Positions 31,183 to 40,364 of a stretch of DNA of 64,000 nt are shown piece after piece; positions within the stretch are counted from its first letter, which is position 1, and every line of letters begins with the position of its first letter. Both the position numbers and the translations under genes were made by a program. The stretch comes from Cladocopium goreaui (taxonomy: Eukaryota; Sar; Dinophyceae; Suessiales; Symbiodiniaceae). The DNA lies in NCBI GenBank assembly GCA_947184155.2, contig CAMXCT020000263.1:214222-278221 (forward strand), in the 5' to 3' direction. The notes below the pieces were generated by a model. The model had not been told where the DNA came from. It made no database searches and saw only the letters and a program-made list of their open reading frames with translations.

Positions 31183-31554
31183 GTGAAGGCCGAGAACTTT
31201 GGAGAACTTCTCCCATGGAATCGCCACAAAAGGCGGAGACTCCTCAAGGCCAAACACATAGTGCTCCATATCTTTTCAGGAGCGGTCCACAAGTACTGGG
31301 AAGAACGGTGCTCAAATGGGTCAACTGAAGTGCTATATATAGACCTTCAAGGACCAGTCCCAGCGAACCTGCACGACAAGAATGTGTATGCGTACCTGGT
31401 GTCACTATGTGCAACAGGACGAGTTCGTGCAGTGGTGTTGGGGCCCCCATGCAGAACGGTTTCATCTTTGAGGTATCAGGGAGATGGTGGTCCGGGTGTT
31501 CTTCGTGATGATGCGAACCCGTACGGGAGGCCTGACTTGGCTCCGTCCATCTGA
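31183..31554 (+). CDS. Rossmann-like domain with GPPC motif
   Basis: 123-codon frame. Begins near LPWNRHKRRR, then VLHIFSGAVHKYW (resembling the SAM-binding LFSG motif), LYIDLQ, NVYAYLVSL and VVLGPPCRTVSSLR, where GPPC (31441-31452) resembles the catalytic motif of cytosine-5 DNA methyltransferases. Such a block between protease and integrase is common in dinoflagellate copia polyproteins. Whether it ever methylated DNA is unknown. A frameshift at about 31490-31550 leads on to the next frame. Confidence 0.6.
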   Translation: MKAENFGELLPWNRHKRRRLLKAKHIVLHIFSGAVHKYWEERCSNGSTEVLYIDLQGPVPANLHDKNVYAYLVSLCATGRVRAVVLGPPCRTVSSLRYQGDGGPGVLRDDANPYGRPDLAPSI

Positions 31555-31555
31555 C

Positions 31556-31756
31556 ATGGGCTTGGTGGAGGGTGATGTCACACTCTGGTTTCGAGGCCTG
31601 TCGCTGTTCATCTTGGCGGAGGATGTACGTGAGCAACAAGGCTCACCAACACAGCTGGTTCTAGGACAACCTGAAGACCCAGCAAGGTATCGGAAGACCC
31701 AGGATGTTGAGCAGCACCACTACTTCTCCGTGTTTCGAACCAGAGAATGGCAATAG
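31556..31756 (+). CDS. Linker between Rossmann-like domain and integrase
   Basis: Open frame reading GLVEGDVTLWFRGLSLFILA and ending in a TAG at 31754. It then continues in the same frame from 31781, so the TAG is a point interruption. In related elements this region is the end of the Rossmann-like domain. Confidence 0.5.
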   Translation: MGLVEGDVTLWFRGLSLFILAEDVREQQGSPTQLVLGQPEDPARYRKTQDVEQHHYFSVFRTREWQ

Positions 31757-31780
31757 TTCCAAAACCACTTTGGCATCAAT

Positions 31781-32785
31781 ATGATCCACGTCGACCAGCA
31801 CCCCATGGGTCACAAGAAGAGGAAACCAACAACTATTGCGACCAATATGCTGGAACTGCTGGAGCTCAACGGCATACGTGGGGAGCCAGAGAATGAGCAG
31901 AAAGCTTTTGAGGCCTTCAGATGTATGTCTTTGCAACAGCGCATCCAAGAGTCGAAAACGTGGGCAACTTTGGCTCCTGGTTTGAAGGAGGCAATTGCGA
32001 CAGCACTGAACAGGCACATCCAACGGTTGATGGGTGAACTTGAGGCGACGACTCAACCAGCAATGCGACCTTTGAATCGTGTGGCCCTTGAAGCCTGGAA
32101 AAACCACTTCCTGAACGACCACTTGCCAGCTCGACGAGATTGTGCCCAATGCATTAGAGCCCAGGCTAGATCAAGACCTCATCAAAAGGTGATGCATCCA
32201 GAGGCCTACACGCTGTCAGTGGACTTGTCTGGAAGGATGACAGCCGGCCAAGATCAAGAACATCAACGACGAAAGTACTTGATGGTAGCATGCTACACCT
32301 TTCCAGTTACTGGTCATGGGCGGCCTCTTGTCAACCCACCTGGAGCTCCAAGTGATGAACAAGACCATCCTCTGCCGGCGATGGACTTATCCGGAGGGGA
32401 AGGTACTGCTGCGAATCCTCTGCCGTCGATGGACTTACACGGAGGGGAGGGCTCAGCAAATCACGATGGAGTTCATGATAGTGATGAGGTGTTCATGGAT
32501 GATGAGGGTGACCAGCCACCAGAGCCAGAAGATCCTCGAGAACTTCCAGAGCCGGATGATCCACTGTGTGAAGAAGCTCCGCTACCAGCTGCATCTGATG
32601 GACCCAGAGAAGATGCGATGCGGGGGGCCGATGAAGTGTGGCACAAAATGATCGAGGAGGCAACAAATGTGGGAGTCAAGAACTTGACGTTCGTTGAGCT
32701 TCTGAGCTCACGATCTGTGAGCGAGGTGATGCCAGCATTGGCTCGAATCCACGCCCGGGCTCCCTGTACTACGTCTTCACTGTGA
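31781..32785 (+). CDS. Integrase N-terminal and early catalytic part
   Basis: 334-codon frame. After a helical linker comes HFLNDHLPARRDCAQCIRAQ, a His/Cys zinc-binding motif, and then YTLSVDLSGRM, where Asp (32222-32224) is the first catalytic residue of the DDE triad. Acidic spacer sequence follows (residues about 190-270), including a partly repeated MDLSGGEG / MDLHGGEG pair. The frame breaks near 32785 before the second Asp. Confidence 0.75.
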   Translation: MIHVDQHPMGHKKRKPTTIATNMLELLELNGIRGEPENEQKAFEAFRCMSLQQRIQESKTWATLAPGLKEAIATALNRHIQRLMGELEATTQPAMRPLNRVALEAWKNHFLNDHLPARRDCAQCIRAQARSRPHQKVMHPEAYTLSVDLSGRMTAGQDQEHQRRKYLMVACYTFPVTGHGRPLVNPPGAPSDEQDHPLPAMDLSGGEGTAANPLPSMDLHGGEGSANHDGVHDSDEVFMDDEGDQPPEPEDPRELPEPDDPLCEEAPLPAASDGPREDAMRGADEVWHKMIEEATNVGVKNLTFVELLSSRSVSEVMPALARIHARAPCTTSSL

Positions 32786-32801
32786 CAGAGCAAGGGAATT
32801 A

Positions 32802-33131
32802 GTGGTGGCACCGGTACCTCGTTGGACGTTGGATTCATCACGACGCTCACCTCAGGATCTATCTACAAGAGCAATGGCCGCGTGGAGTCGGAGCGAAGCG
32901 AGCCATCAAAACCATCATCTCCGCTGGGTTGTGCCCCTCAGAGTTTGGCCGTTGGCCGCGAGACACATCGGGGAGAGACGGTTGCGCAACCAGCTGAAGG
33001 GTATCGGGTGGCCTGCCTCTCCAATGCTGCGGTTTGGCAGCAAGGCCTTTGCACTTCGAAAGTCATGGCAAGAGCGCTACCAGGACTGGAGAGACGCCCG
33101 AGAATGGGGCCTGACAAGTTTTCCTCTTTGA
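32802..33131 (+). CDS. Integrase C-terminal part, frame A
   Basis: Contains WPLAARHIGERRLRNQL and LRKSWQERYQDW, typical of the region after the integrase core in dinoflagellate copia. The overlapping frame from 32822 carries KSNGRVESE with the third catalytic acidic residue. The domain is therefore split over frames and inactive. Confidence 0.6.
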   Translation: MVAPVPRWTLDSSRRSPQDLSTRAMAAWSRSEASHQNHHLRWVVPLRVWPLAARHIGERRLRNQLKGIGWPASPMLRFGSKAFALRKSWQERYQDWRDAREWGLTSFPL

Positions 33132-33814
33132 CTACAACCAGCTACTATGTGCGATCTCTCAACACTGGCAGGTTCTTCTACACCGATGATGTGGTTCAAC
33201 CACCTGCTGATGCACTGCAGGAACTTCCAGGAGACCAGCCAGTGATCCACTTGGAGGAACGTGGTGAACGTGCATCTCCACCAACTTGGTCCGGCGTGCC
33301 CAGTCGCCGTTTGCGGAGCAAAACTACTGTTCCTGCAATTTCGATGGTGTACATCGAGGGGGAGGACCAGGGTCAAACAAACCCCAAAAGTGGATCGGAC
33401 TCTTGTTATCATGTTCCTGAATGGTTGCAACCACATTTTGAGTTGGAAAGTATAACGGGTAGTGACGAAGAAAGTTGGTCCCTGAAAACTGACTCCGAAG
33501 AGACCTCAGCAAGCTCCCATGATCGGACACCGTCGATGCAGTCCGACATTGAAGAGCCTGGAGGAGGGGATGTGGAGGAGGCGCCTAATGACTGTGCTGG
33601 TGGCGCACACCCGGTGGCCTCAAACATGACAGGGACGGCGGTGCTCCGGTGTCTTCACAACAACTTGACTGAGTATATCAAGACGGAGTATGAGAAGTTG
33701 GATGCCACGACTGAGGAGCAATCAATGTGGATTGGCGCATTGGCTGAAGCTATCACCATGAAAATGATGGTTGAGCACCAGCTTCAAGACCCTCAAGATC
33801 CCTCAAGGTTGTGA
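32822..33814 (+). CDS. Integrase tail to RT linker, frame B
   Basis: 330 codons. Starts around SIYKSNGRVESE (integrase), becomes a wrong-frame stretch to about 33100, then reads SYYVRSLNTGRFFYTDDVV and a long Ser/Glu-rich acidic linker up to 33814. The linker joins integrase to reverse transcriptase. Confidence 0.6.
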   Translation: MDVGFITTLTSGSIYKSNGRVESERSEPSKPSSPLGCAPQSLAVGRETHRGETVAQPAEGYRVACLSNAAVWQQGLCTSKVMARALPGLERRPRMGPDKFSSLTTTSYYVRSLNTGRFFYTDDVVQPPADALQELPGDQPVIHLEERGERASPPTWSGVPSRRLRSKTTVPAISMVYIEGEDQGQTNPKSGSDSCYHVPEWLQPHFELESITGSDEESWSLKTDSEETSASSHDRTPSMQSDIEEPGGGDVEEAPNDCAGGAHPVASNMTGTAVLRCLHNNLTEYIKTEYEKLDATTEEQSMWIGALAEAITMKMMVEHQLQDPQDPSRL

Positions 33815-34142
33815 AACACAACGGACGCTGGAGAAGTTGGACCAGGAGTTTTTGGTAACAAAAACCATCAGCAACACTGAAGTGTGGTCAAACTTAGAGG
33901 CATGGCAACCATCGATCCAGGCCGAATACAACCAGCTAGTCAATAGAAAACAAGCTGTGAAACAGATCACAAAGACGGAGCTGCAGCAGCTGGCCCAACA
34001 ACGTGGACTGCCGATCGAGGTGTTGCCGGGCAAGATGGTTCACACTAGAAAAGCTGGCATCGGGGCTTACAGAAGCCGAGCAGTGTTCTGTGGGAATTAT
34101 GAAGCTCCAGACAATGCTGAGCACCAGATGCCAATCAGGTGA
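33771..34142 (+). CDS. Reverse transcriptase N-terminus
   Basis: 123-codon frame: LEAWQPSIQAEYNQLVNRKQ, then VLPGKMVHTRK and RSRAVFCGNYE, the copia RT finger region (usual form PGKLV...KARAVVCGN). A frameshift and stop between 34140 and 34190 separate it from the catalytic part. Confidence 0.8.
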   Translation: MSTSFKTLKIPQGCETQRTLEKLDQEFLVTKTISNTEVWSNLEAWQPSIQAEYNQLVNRKQAVKQITKTELQQLAQQRGLPIEVLPGKMVHTRKAGIGAYRSRAVFCGNYEAPDNAEHQMPIR

Positions 34143-34189
34143 GGACGATGCTACGTCTTGGAGCTCTCAACAAGTAGAGGTGTGGCTGC

Positions 34190-35281
34190 ACTGACATACG
34201 TACGGCGTTCCTCAATGCCCCTAGAAGGGAAAACAACAAGCTGCTGGCTATGGAGATCCCAACAGTCTTCAAAAAGCTTGGACTTGCAGAAGGGCATCAC
34301 ATTTGGCTGATCGACAAAGCGCTGTATGTACTTACGAGTTCACCACGTGATTGGGGCCTACATCGAGATGAGACGGTTCCGAAGATCACATGGGAACGAG
34401 AGCGCGATGGACGCCAAGTGAAAGGTGCTTTCAAGAAGACTCCAGATGAAAACATGTGGAGAATGGAGGAGGTAGACTGTGAGAGTGGCAACACGATGTG
34501 GTCGGGCCTTATGTCGATCTATGTCGACGACTTGCTCTTTGTTGCTGAAGATGGAGCAATTGATGCAGCAACATCGGCAATTGAAAAGACATGGGCGATC
34601 TCAGCAGTGGAGAAAACGGGGGAGGGCATGGTGAAATACTGTGGTTTTGAAATAGAAGCGATGTCTGAGGGTGGCTTTAAGATCTCTCAGAACAAGTATG
34701 AGCTCGAGATGCTTCAAAGATGGAACATCACCAAGGCCACAGATGTTCCCAACTATCGCATCAATGAAGATGACGATACACCCTCCGACCCTGTAGAGCC
34801 TCAACAGATCAAACAAGCCCACTCGGTTACTGGTGCACTGCTATGGTTGGCAACGAGAACAAGACCTGACTTATCAGTTGGAGTTGCCACAGTTTGCCGT
34901 CTTGCAACAAGAAATCCAGTTCGAGCTGTTGAAGTTGGGTTGGCGTTGATGGAATACGTCAAGGGGAACCCTGGCGGACTGTTTTATACAGAAGGTGTTC
35001 CAGGAAAAGAACCAGCTGCAGATTGCACGACTTCCACTTCTACTAGAAGTGATGGCGGATATCGCCTTTGGCATTGGGACGAAACACAGGAGCACTCAGG
35101 GCATTGCAACGTTTCTGGGTGGATGCATCATCAGCTGGAATACATCAACCCAGCCCTTCGTCACACACTCAACGGCGGAGAGCGAACTGGTGTATACTGT
35201 GATGCTTTGAATGTGGGTAGGTCAACGGAGGCCATACTATGTTCAATGCTGGGTGAAAGCCCTGGAAATTCCAAAATTTAG
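34190..35281 (+). CDS. Reverse transcriptase catalytic region
   Basis: Begins TDIRTAFLNAP with the first catalytic Asp (34193-34195). SIYVDDLLFVAED holds the YVDD box at 34520-34531 (second and third Asp). It continues to HSVTGALLWLATRTRPDLSV and VEVGLALMEYVKGNPGGLFY, the connection to RNase H. After about 35000 this frame is out of register and the RNase H reading moves to the frame at 34995. No stop interrupts the catalytic core, so this is the best preserved part. Confidence 0.9.
   Translation, partial: TDIRTAFLNAPRRENNKLLAMEIPTVFKKLGLAEGHHIWLIDKALYVLTSSPRDWGLHRDETVPKITWERERDGRQVKGAFKKTPDENMWRMEEVDCESGNTMWSGLMSIYVDDLLFVAEDGAIDAATSAIEKTWAISAVEKTGEGMVKYCGFEIEAMSEGGFKISQNKYELEMLQRWNITKATDVPNYRINEDDDTPSDPVEPQQIKQAHSVTGALLWLATRTRPDLSVGVATVCRLATRNPVRAVEVGLALMEYVKGNPGGLFYTEGVPGKEPAADCTTSTSTRSDGGYRLWHWDETQEHSGHCNVSGWMHHQLEYINPALRHTLNGGERTGVYCDALNVGRSTEAILCSMLGESPGNSKI
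34995..35210 (+). CDS. RNase H domain, partial
   Basis: 71-codon frame. GIATFLGGCIISWNTSTQPF and VTHSTAESELV match the copia RNase H, which removes RNA from the cDNA hybrid. A stop at 35208 truncates the C-terminus; residual similarity continues in other frames to about 35330. Confidence 0.75.
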   Translation: MFQEKNQLQIARLPLLLEVMADIAFGIGTKHRSTQGIATFLGGCIISWNTSTQPFVTHSTAESELVYTVML

Positions 35282-35544
35282 AGGGTCATCTATGGCGACA
35301 AATACGGTGGCATCAAAAGCTGTACGAGTTTTTGCCTGAAGCGATTGCAGCGTACATCGCACCACCAGGACGAGGGTAGTCATCAAAGGTCTTCTGAAGA
35401 GTCTGCAAGAGACAATGCATCGGTGAAACTGGAACATGTGGAACGATCAACACCATCGAAGAGATCTACGTCTTTGAGTATCCAGATCACCAAAGGATTG
35501 CGAGATGATGCAACTGCGGTGATCTCAGGCAGTCTTGGGCAGGC

Positions 35545-35805
35545 TGCGTCGACTTCATCATTGCCAAGTCGCGGTGGTGAGCTGGAGCGTCGACTTCATC
35601 ATTGCCAAGTCGCGGTGGTGAGCAAGCTGGAGCGTCGACTTCATCATTGCCAAGTCGCGGTGGTGAGCGAGCCGGAGCGTCGACCTCTTCAATGCTGAGT
35701 TGCGGTGGTGAGAAAGCTTCTGTGGCGGTGTCAAGCAGTCCAGGGCAGGCTGCATCGACATCTTCCGGGAGGAGTCGGGGTGGTGAGCGAACTTCGGCTG
35801 CAGCT
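35545..35805 (+). repeat. 42-45-bp tandem repeat near the 3' end of the element
   Basis: GCGTCGACTTCATCATTGCC begins units at 35545, 35587 and 35632, with diverged units at 35677 and 35752. It encodes a Ser/Gly/Arg unit (ASTSSLPSRGGE) in the 35602 frame. Confidence 0.85.
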
Positions 35806-35964
35806 GCAGGTAGCTTAGATAGGGAGTTTTTGGAAGCTCCGAAAAAGGAGCTTTACCTGACGAACCAGTGGAACAAGTTCCAACATGATCATGCGGGGTC
35901 AGGCCTTTCTAAACAAACTCTTTCAAAGATGTATAGGTATCACAAACAGCAGAAGAATCAATAG
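35602..35964 (+). CDS. Polyprotein C-terminal tail
   Basis: 120 codons: repeat-encoded ASTSSLPSRGGER units, an Ala/Ser region, then a charged ending KKELYLTNQWNKFQHDHAGS and YHKQQKNQ. No fold recognised. The repeats and the tail lie after RNase H, outside the catalytic domains. Confidence 0.5.
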   Translation: MPSRGGEQAGASTSSLPSRGGERAGASTSSMLSCGGEKASVAVSSSPGQAASTSSGRSRGGERTSAAAAGSLDREFLEAPKKELYLTNQWNKFQHDHAGSGLSKQTLSKMYRYHKQQKNQ

Positions 35965-36090
35965 ATCATATGCCTTGGGCCACGCAAAGCCGTGAAGGCC
36001 TTTCTTTTTGGGATTTTTCGGAACAGGTCTTGCAGACTTGAAGCACTTGATGCGGTGAAATCATGGCATCAGTAGCAACTGCGAGCAGTT

Positions 36091-36098
36091 GGGGGGAG
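36091..36098 (+). promoter_or_regulatory. Polypurine tract
   Basis: GGGGGGAG directly abuts the 3' LTR, the expected site of plus-strand priming. Confidence 0.8.
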
Positions 36099-36191
36099 TC
36101 CGAGCATAGATTCCCATTATAGGTCTGATCTGACAACTTGGAGGCATTTTTGATCAAGAAAAGGTGCGCGACGTGCCTTTGGTTTAGAAGG
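36099..36191 (+). repeat. 3' LTR, 93 bp
   Basis: Same ends as the 5' LTR and two visible differences over 93 bp. Followed by ACAGG. Confidence 0.9.
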
Positions 36192-36196
36192 ACAGG
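36192..36196. repeat. Target-site duplication, right copy (ACAGG)
   Basis: Matches 27649-27653 exactly and fixes both element borders. Confidence 0.85.
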
Positions 36197-36643
36197 AAAA
36201 CCCATCTGATATGTTTGGGGGTTGGTGTAAACATCAATCTTCAAATAAATTTCTGGGGATGCAGAAAATTGGATGACCATCACAGTTGCTAAAAATATAG
36301 AGTAAACATTGATGGTCAATGCCAAATTCCTTGGGTTGTCCATGTCATTAATAGTGGGTGTTGGGAATTACGAGTGTGATTGGGTTTGATTTATGATATC
36401 CGTATATACAACCCGCTTACCGCGCATAGTAAGCGACTACACGGTACAAAATATACCAAGTCTGCTAACTATGGTCGGCAACTTCAGTTATATAACTTAA
36501 GTTAATAACTCTGATTCTGATGATTATAGTTATATAGTCCATTTCCCAAAGTAACTAAAATGATTACAGCAACTACAATGACCATGGCCAGTGATAACTG
36601 TAATGACCTCCGTCATTCAGACCCTGCCATCCAACTTTTTTAG
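36197..36643. other. Non-coding stretch after the retrotransposon
   Basis: Low-complexity AT-rich sequence with AGTTATATA motifs; presumed remainder of the interrupted intron. Confidence 0.4.
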
Positions 36644-36691
36644 CATCTGCGATTGTTTGCAAAAATAGCGTTGGCAATGGCCCAGTCTGAA
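36644..36691 (+). CDS. Exon candidate, first after the retrotransposon
   Basis: 48 nt (16 codons), in frame at both ends. Acceptor CTTTTTTAG, donor TCTGAA/GTGCCC. Reads HLRLFAKIALAMAQSE. The frame stays open for 25 more codons (VPFKKTIENFRFNRFQ), so the exon may be longer. Confidence 0.55.
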
Positions 36692-36882
36692 GTGCCCTTC
36701 AAAAAAACCATCGAAAATTTCAGGTTCAATAGATTTCAATCGTATCTTTTGGGTTCCAAACAGCCATAATGTTTGGATGTGTTTGGATTTGTTTGGGGTT
36801 CAACAAAAAAGTGCTAAAATGGCCATTCCATGCCACACACTGTGAATGATTTGTGCCCTCTTTGAGGCCGCCAAGAACTGAG

Positions 36883-36960
36883 GCTCGGCTGGACCTTTGC
36901 AACAAGTACTTCAGTGGACTTGGAAAAGGCCAGAGATATCCAGAGATGGAGCGGCGCTGA
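36883..36960 (+). CDS. Exon candidate ending in a stop
   Basis: 78 nt. Acceptor AACTGAG. Reads ARLDLCNKYFSGLGKGQRYP then EMERR and TGA. No GT donor before the stop was chosen; could be a last exon or chance. Confidence 0.35.
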   Translation, partial: ARLDLCNKYFSGLGKGQRYPEMERR

Positions 36961-37126
36961 TAGTGTTGTTAATGCAGTTTTTTATTCAGTGTCACTGGTT
37001 TGCACCAGTTGAAAACGGTGATTTATCCCACTATAGGCTTGAAAAACTCCAAGCTGGTGCAGGATCTCGCAACCATCCACAGTATGATCCACTGTTTCGT
37101 TGATGTGTTTTTTCCCATTCTGCAAG

Positions 37127-37178
37127 CACACATCGGATGGATTTGGCCGCAGGTCTCAAAGACGCGCACAATCAGATT
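37127..37178 (+). CDS. Exon candidate
   Basis: 52 nt. Acceptor TTCTGCAAG, donor CAGATT/GTAGGC. Reads THRMDLAAGLKDAHNQI; the frame stays open to a stop at 37237-37239 (GRKPKVFHRFLSADVVEK). Confidence 0.5.
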
Positions 37179-37673
37179 GTAGGCAGGAAACCGAAGGTTT
37201 TTCACCGTTTCCTTTCAGCTGATGTTGTGGAAAAATGTTGATCACTGATTGAGAAGACGGGATCAAACAGAAACAGTTTCTACATCATCAGTAATTAATG
37301 TAATACAGATATGTGTGTTTTTTTTGGAATTTCTTCGAAAAAATCAAGCCGCTGGGGTGTGGGTCACAACGTGCCTGATGTTCTGATTACAGCCTGTTGG
37401 ATTTTTGCTGGATGTTCAAGACTCTCTCAGAACTGGTCCAACGGAATATGCAAAGAAAACTCATACAAATTGATTGTGAAAAACACAGTGGCCTGTCAAC
37501 ATTTCCTTCAATCAATCCATATATGTTCAATGTTTTATACTCCAGGATTTTCTGACCACCACCGAACAAGGATTGTGATGATTACACTGCTATACTCCCA
37601 ATCTACTTGCCATGTGTTGGGTCGCTTTCTTTGAGATCAACCAATTGATTTCATGTTCATCATTGTGTTCATA

Positions 37674-37745
37674 TATGTGTGTTGGTGTTGGTGTTGTTGT
37701 TGGTGTTGTTGTTGTTGATGATGTTGATGTTGTTGTGGTAATGAA
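37674..37745. repeat. GTT/GGT microsatellite
   Basis: GTGTTGGTGTTGGTG-type trinucleotide run with GATGTTGATGTT at its end. Confidence 0.85.
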
Positions 37746-37926
37746 GACCAGTGATTGCTTGTCACATGGGTATGGATCAAAACTAGGTACCCAAAAATGG
37801 AGAGCTCCCCGACACATGTTCACAGCAAATCATTGGTTCAATCCATCTCAATCCATCATTTTGCTGATGAACGTGATTCGACCATATCAAAATCATCATT
37901 TTCATTTGACATCATTTAAGACTAGT

Positions 37927-38032
37927 TACCCTCTGGTAAACTAACATAACTATGGAAAATCACCATTTTCAATGGGACAATCCACTATAAATGGTCATTT
38001 TCAATAGCTACGTAACAAATTACCAGAGGGTA
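37927..38032. mobile_element. Family A inverted-repeat element
   Basis: TACCCTCTGGTAAACTAACA ... ACAAATTACCAGAGGGTA, 106 bp. Confidence 0.95.
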
Positions 38033-38129
38033 ACATGATTCAACCACTATTCAACCGTGCTTTCTCAGAATCAGAATCGAAATCCCCGTGGATTTTTACC
38101 AGGTGATCCCATCCTTGCGTTCTGCGCAG

Positions 38130-38203
38130 GTTGCGAAGGCGTGCTACCCAAGATGGGCGAGTCGGAAGTGCTCAGTTGGGGCTATGACAGCTATGGCATG
38201 CTA
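38130..38203 (+). CDS. Exon candidate, frame ambiguous
   Basis: Acceptor TCTGCGCAG. Three frames look protein-like: VAKACYPRWASRKCSVGAMT, CEGVLPKMGESEVLSWGYDS, and LRRRATQDGRVGSAQ. The donor is not clear. GC-rich island between two A elements. Confidence 0.35.
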
Positions 38204-38227
38204 TGGCCTATTGAGTTCGATACAGTT

Positions 38228-38411
38228 TACCCGGCCTGGTCAACGTTTACATTTTGCGAACTGGAAAATCACCATGAAAATCACCATTGGTAAACTAACA
38301 TAACTATGGAAAATATTGGGAAATAACCATGCTATTAATATGGGTAGTCATCAACTATTTCGACTGGGCCATGGCTTCAAGTTCGCAAACTGTAAACGTT
38401 TACCAGAGGCT
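38228..38411. mobile_element. Family A element, long or compound variant
   Basis: TACCCGGCCTGGTCAACGTT on the left, GTAAACGTTTACCAGAGG on the right, 184 bp. An internal GGTAAACTAACATAACTATG suggests a second, partial A copy inside. Confidence 0.75.
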
Positions 38412-38806
38412 ATTGGTTTGTTCGAATCAATTTTAATTGCCCATATTGATAATAGCAGGTAAATATTTTGTAAATATTGAACTATTAACATTATAAAAAT
38501 CATATGAATATATATATATATATATGATTATTTAATGGCGATTGCCCATATTGTCCATAGCTATGTTAAATGACCAGAAGGTATTTGATTTATTTCATCC
38601 GTATTCCGGTGAATCAATTTAGGTTGCACCCCAAAATTATCGAAAATTGTTTTCACAAAATTACCAATCATTTTCACCAAAATAATCACAATGATAAGAT
38701 GCTTTGATCCCCTGAAAATGACCAAAATTATCCATTATCCAAAATTATCATTTTCAGGGGATCTTATCGCATCTTATCCGGCAGAGTTCTTGTCAAAGGT
38801 TCCCAG

Positions 38807-38861
38807 GAATTCCGCTGAAAAAAGGGTTGCGCAGATGATGACTGGCCGGGCCACTGAATGG
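38807..38861 (+). CDS. Exon candidate
   Basis: 55 nt. Acceptor AGGTTCCCAG, donor GAATGG/GTTGCC. Reads NSAEKRVAQMMTGRATEW. Confidence 0.5.
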
Positions 38862-39498
38862 GTTGCCATCAAATTGGTTTAGCCAAAAACTGGGTCATAC
38901 CCCAATGGCTTGAAATAGTGGGCAAAACGATGACAATCCATGGGCATTTGTTGTTCTTCTTTTAAGTAACCCCCCCAAAAAAAATATCTCATAAGTTGAT
39001 GTAGGATTCCTGGATACCGGACATTTCTGTTGAGGAATTATGAGTGACTTTGTTTGAGTTGTTTATGAGTTTATTGGTTATCATGAGGATCCATGATTTT
39101 AGGCAAACACTGTTGACAATTGTCTAGCAAATTTCACAAATTATAGCAATGAATTTGCACTGTAGCTGGTGGTACCACTGTTAGAGTTACAGTCTAGTTG
39201 TGTCTAGTTCTGTCTACAGTTTTAAGTTATCCAATAAAGGTGGCTAATCATACCATAAAAACTGTCTAAAATTTTGTGGCGATAAATCACCGCCTTGGCT
39301 GCCTGAAATCCCGATCGAGGTACGAACTAGGCACAGGCCCCTAAACATCTTTAGATGTTTATTAGTGTCTTATTAACAATCTAATGTGGTAAACCAACAA
39401 TAAACCATCCCCTAAATCACCCTAAAATTTTACATCTACGGTATGTAACATATGTTATGTTTGGCATCCCCTTAAATGGTAGGTTTATTGTCTTGAAG

Positions 39499-39612
39499 CT
39501 TGGGGTGCGCACAATACATCCGTGGGGTCGCCGTCGGTGACTCGTACTGAGGCATGGCTTGCCACCACTGATGCCACGTACACCGCGGACACCGCGGCAG
39601 CTGGGAACTCAG
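39499..39612 (+). CDS. Exon candidate
   Basis: 114 nt. Acceptor GTCTTGAAG, donor CTCAG/GTGGCC. Reads WGAHNTSVGSPSVTRTEAWL then ATTDATYTADTAAAGNS, Thr/Ala-rich. GC content far above flanks. Confidence 0.55.
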
Positions 39613-39687
39613 GTGGCCAGAACTGCAGTCCTGGATGGATTGTTGCCATATTCTTGACATTTTTACACTTTTTCTGGGGTTATATAG

Positions 39688-39817
39688 ATCTGGGTAAATT
39701 TCATCACGACCGCACGTCGCGACCAAAGCCTGGGAATAATGGTTAATAAGGGAAATCATCCCCTTTTATGGCCGAACTATTCAGGTTATTGAAATATTAT
39801 AATTTATATACCCAGAT
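39688..39817. mobile_element. Family D inverted-repeat element
   Basis: ATCTGGGTAAATTTCATCAC ... TTATATACCCAGAT, 130 bp, with CGACCGCACGTCGCGACC and AGGGAAATCATCCCC. It starts 75 bp after the preceding exon. Confidence 0.85.
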
Positions 39818-40312
39818 AGATAGATTTACTGTGAATAGCACCGGAGCAACAAAACACGATTCCACATTTGTTATTGTATGTACTGTTGTTCTGCACTATT
39901 TGGGGTATTGAAAAAAACGGGTACAAATGGGTGAACAGATTCATACCTATCAATTAGTCGAAGACTGGGTGTGTTTGAACATTGGATTCTGCAACACCAA
40001 CACCTCCACACTGGTGGTTCCTCCAAGTCCTAACTTTTCAATTTGTATGCAATCTTGTTCACACTTTCAATGACTCAAACTCTCACACTACATGCTTGTA
40101 GTCAAAGTCACAAATCCAATACAATTGTACGAAAACCCAATGTTAAAGATACACTGGTGATATGTGCAAGCTCTCAACTTGACACAAATATGAAGCGTAA
40201 ACTTGGCCCTTCACATAATATCATAATACACAGTTGGATATGATATTATTGCATTTTATTACACCTATGGACACAGTCGCAGTTAGGACACCCAGTCATT
40301 CCCAATTTGCAG
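39818..40312. other. Non-coding stretch
   Basis: No exon candidate with paired splice signals. Confidence 0.4.
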
Positions 40313-40364
40313 CTGGTTCTCGTGGACCAGCTCCGCCAAGGAACAGCTTGCCCTCACCGCGGCG
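40313..40364 (+). CDS. Exon candidate
   Basis: 52 nt. Acceptor CCAATTTGCAG, donor GCGGCG/GTGAGA. Readings WFSWTSSAKEQLALTAA or LVLVDQLRQGTACPHRG. Splice sites are good on both sides. Confidence 0.55.

Larger units (their letters stand above)
27654..36191 (+). mobile_element. Ty1/copia LTR retrotransposon, complete but decayed
   Basis: An 8.5-kb element with 93-bp LTRs, a 5-bp target duplication (ACAGG), a primer-binding site touching the 5' LTR and a polypurine tract touching the 3' LTR. Domain order is gag (CCCH plus CCHC zinc fingers), aspartic protease, a Rossmann-like domain with a GPPC motif, integrase, reverse transcriptase, RNase H. Protease-integrase-RT-RNase H is the copia order. 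The coding region changes frame at least eight times and has internal stops, so this copy cannot be autonomous. The two LTRs differ at two visible positions, so insertion is fairly young and decay may have begun before insertion or moved faster in coding sequence. It lies in the transcription direction of the host exons. Confidence 0.95.

Noticed and set aside
37036-37095. Apparent helical exon (KLVQDLATIHSMIHCF)
   Set aside because: The CTGGTGCAGGAT...CAACCATCC sequence also occurs around 10108-10150 in non-coding context, so it is more likely a dispersed repeat.
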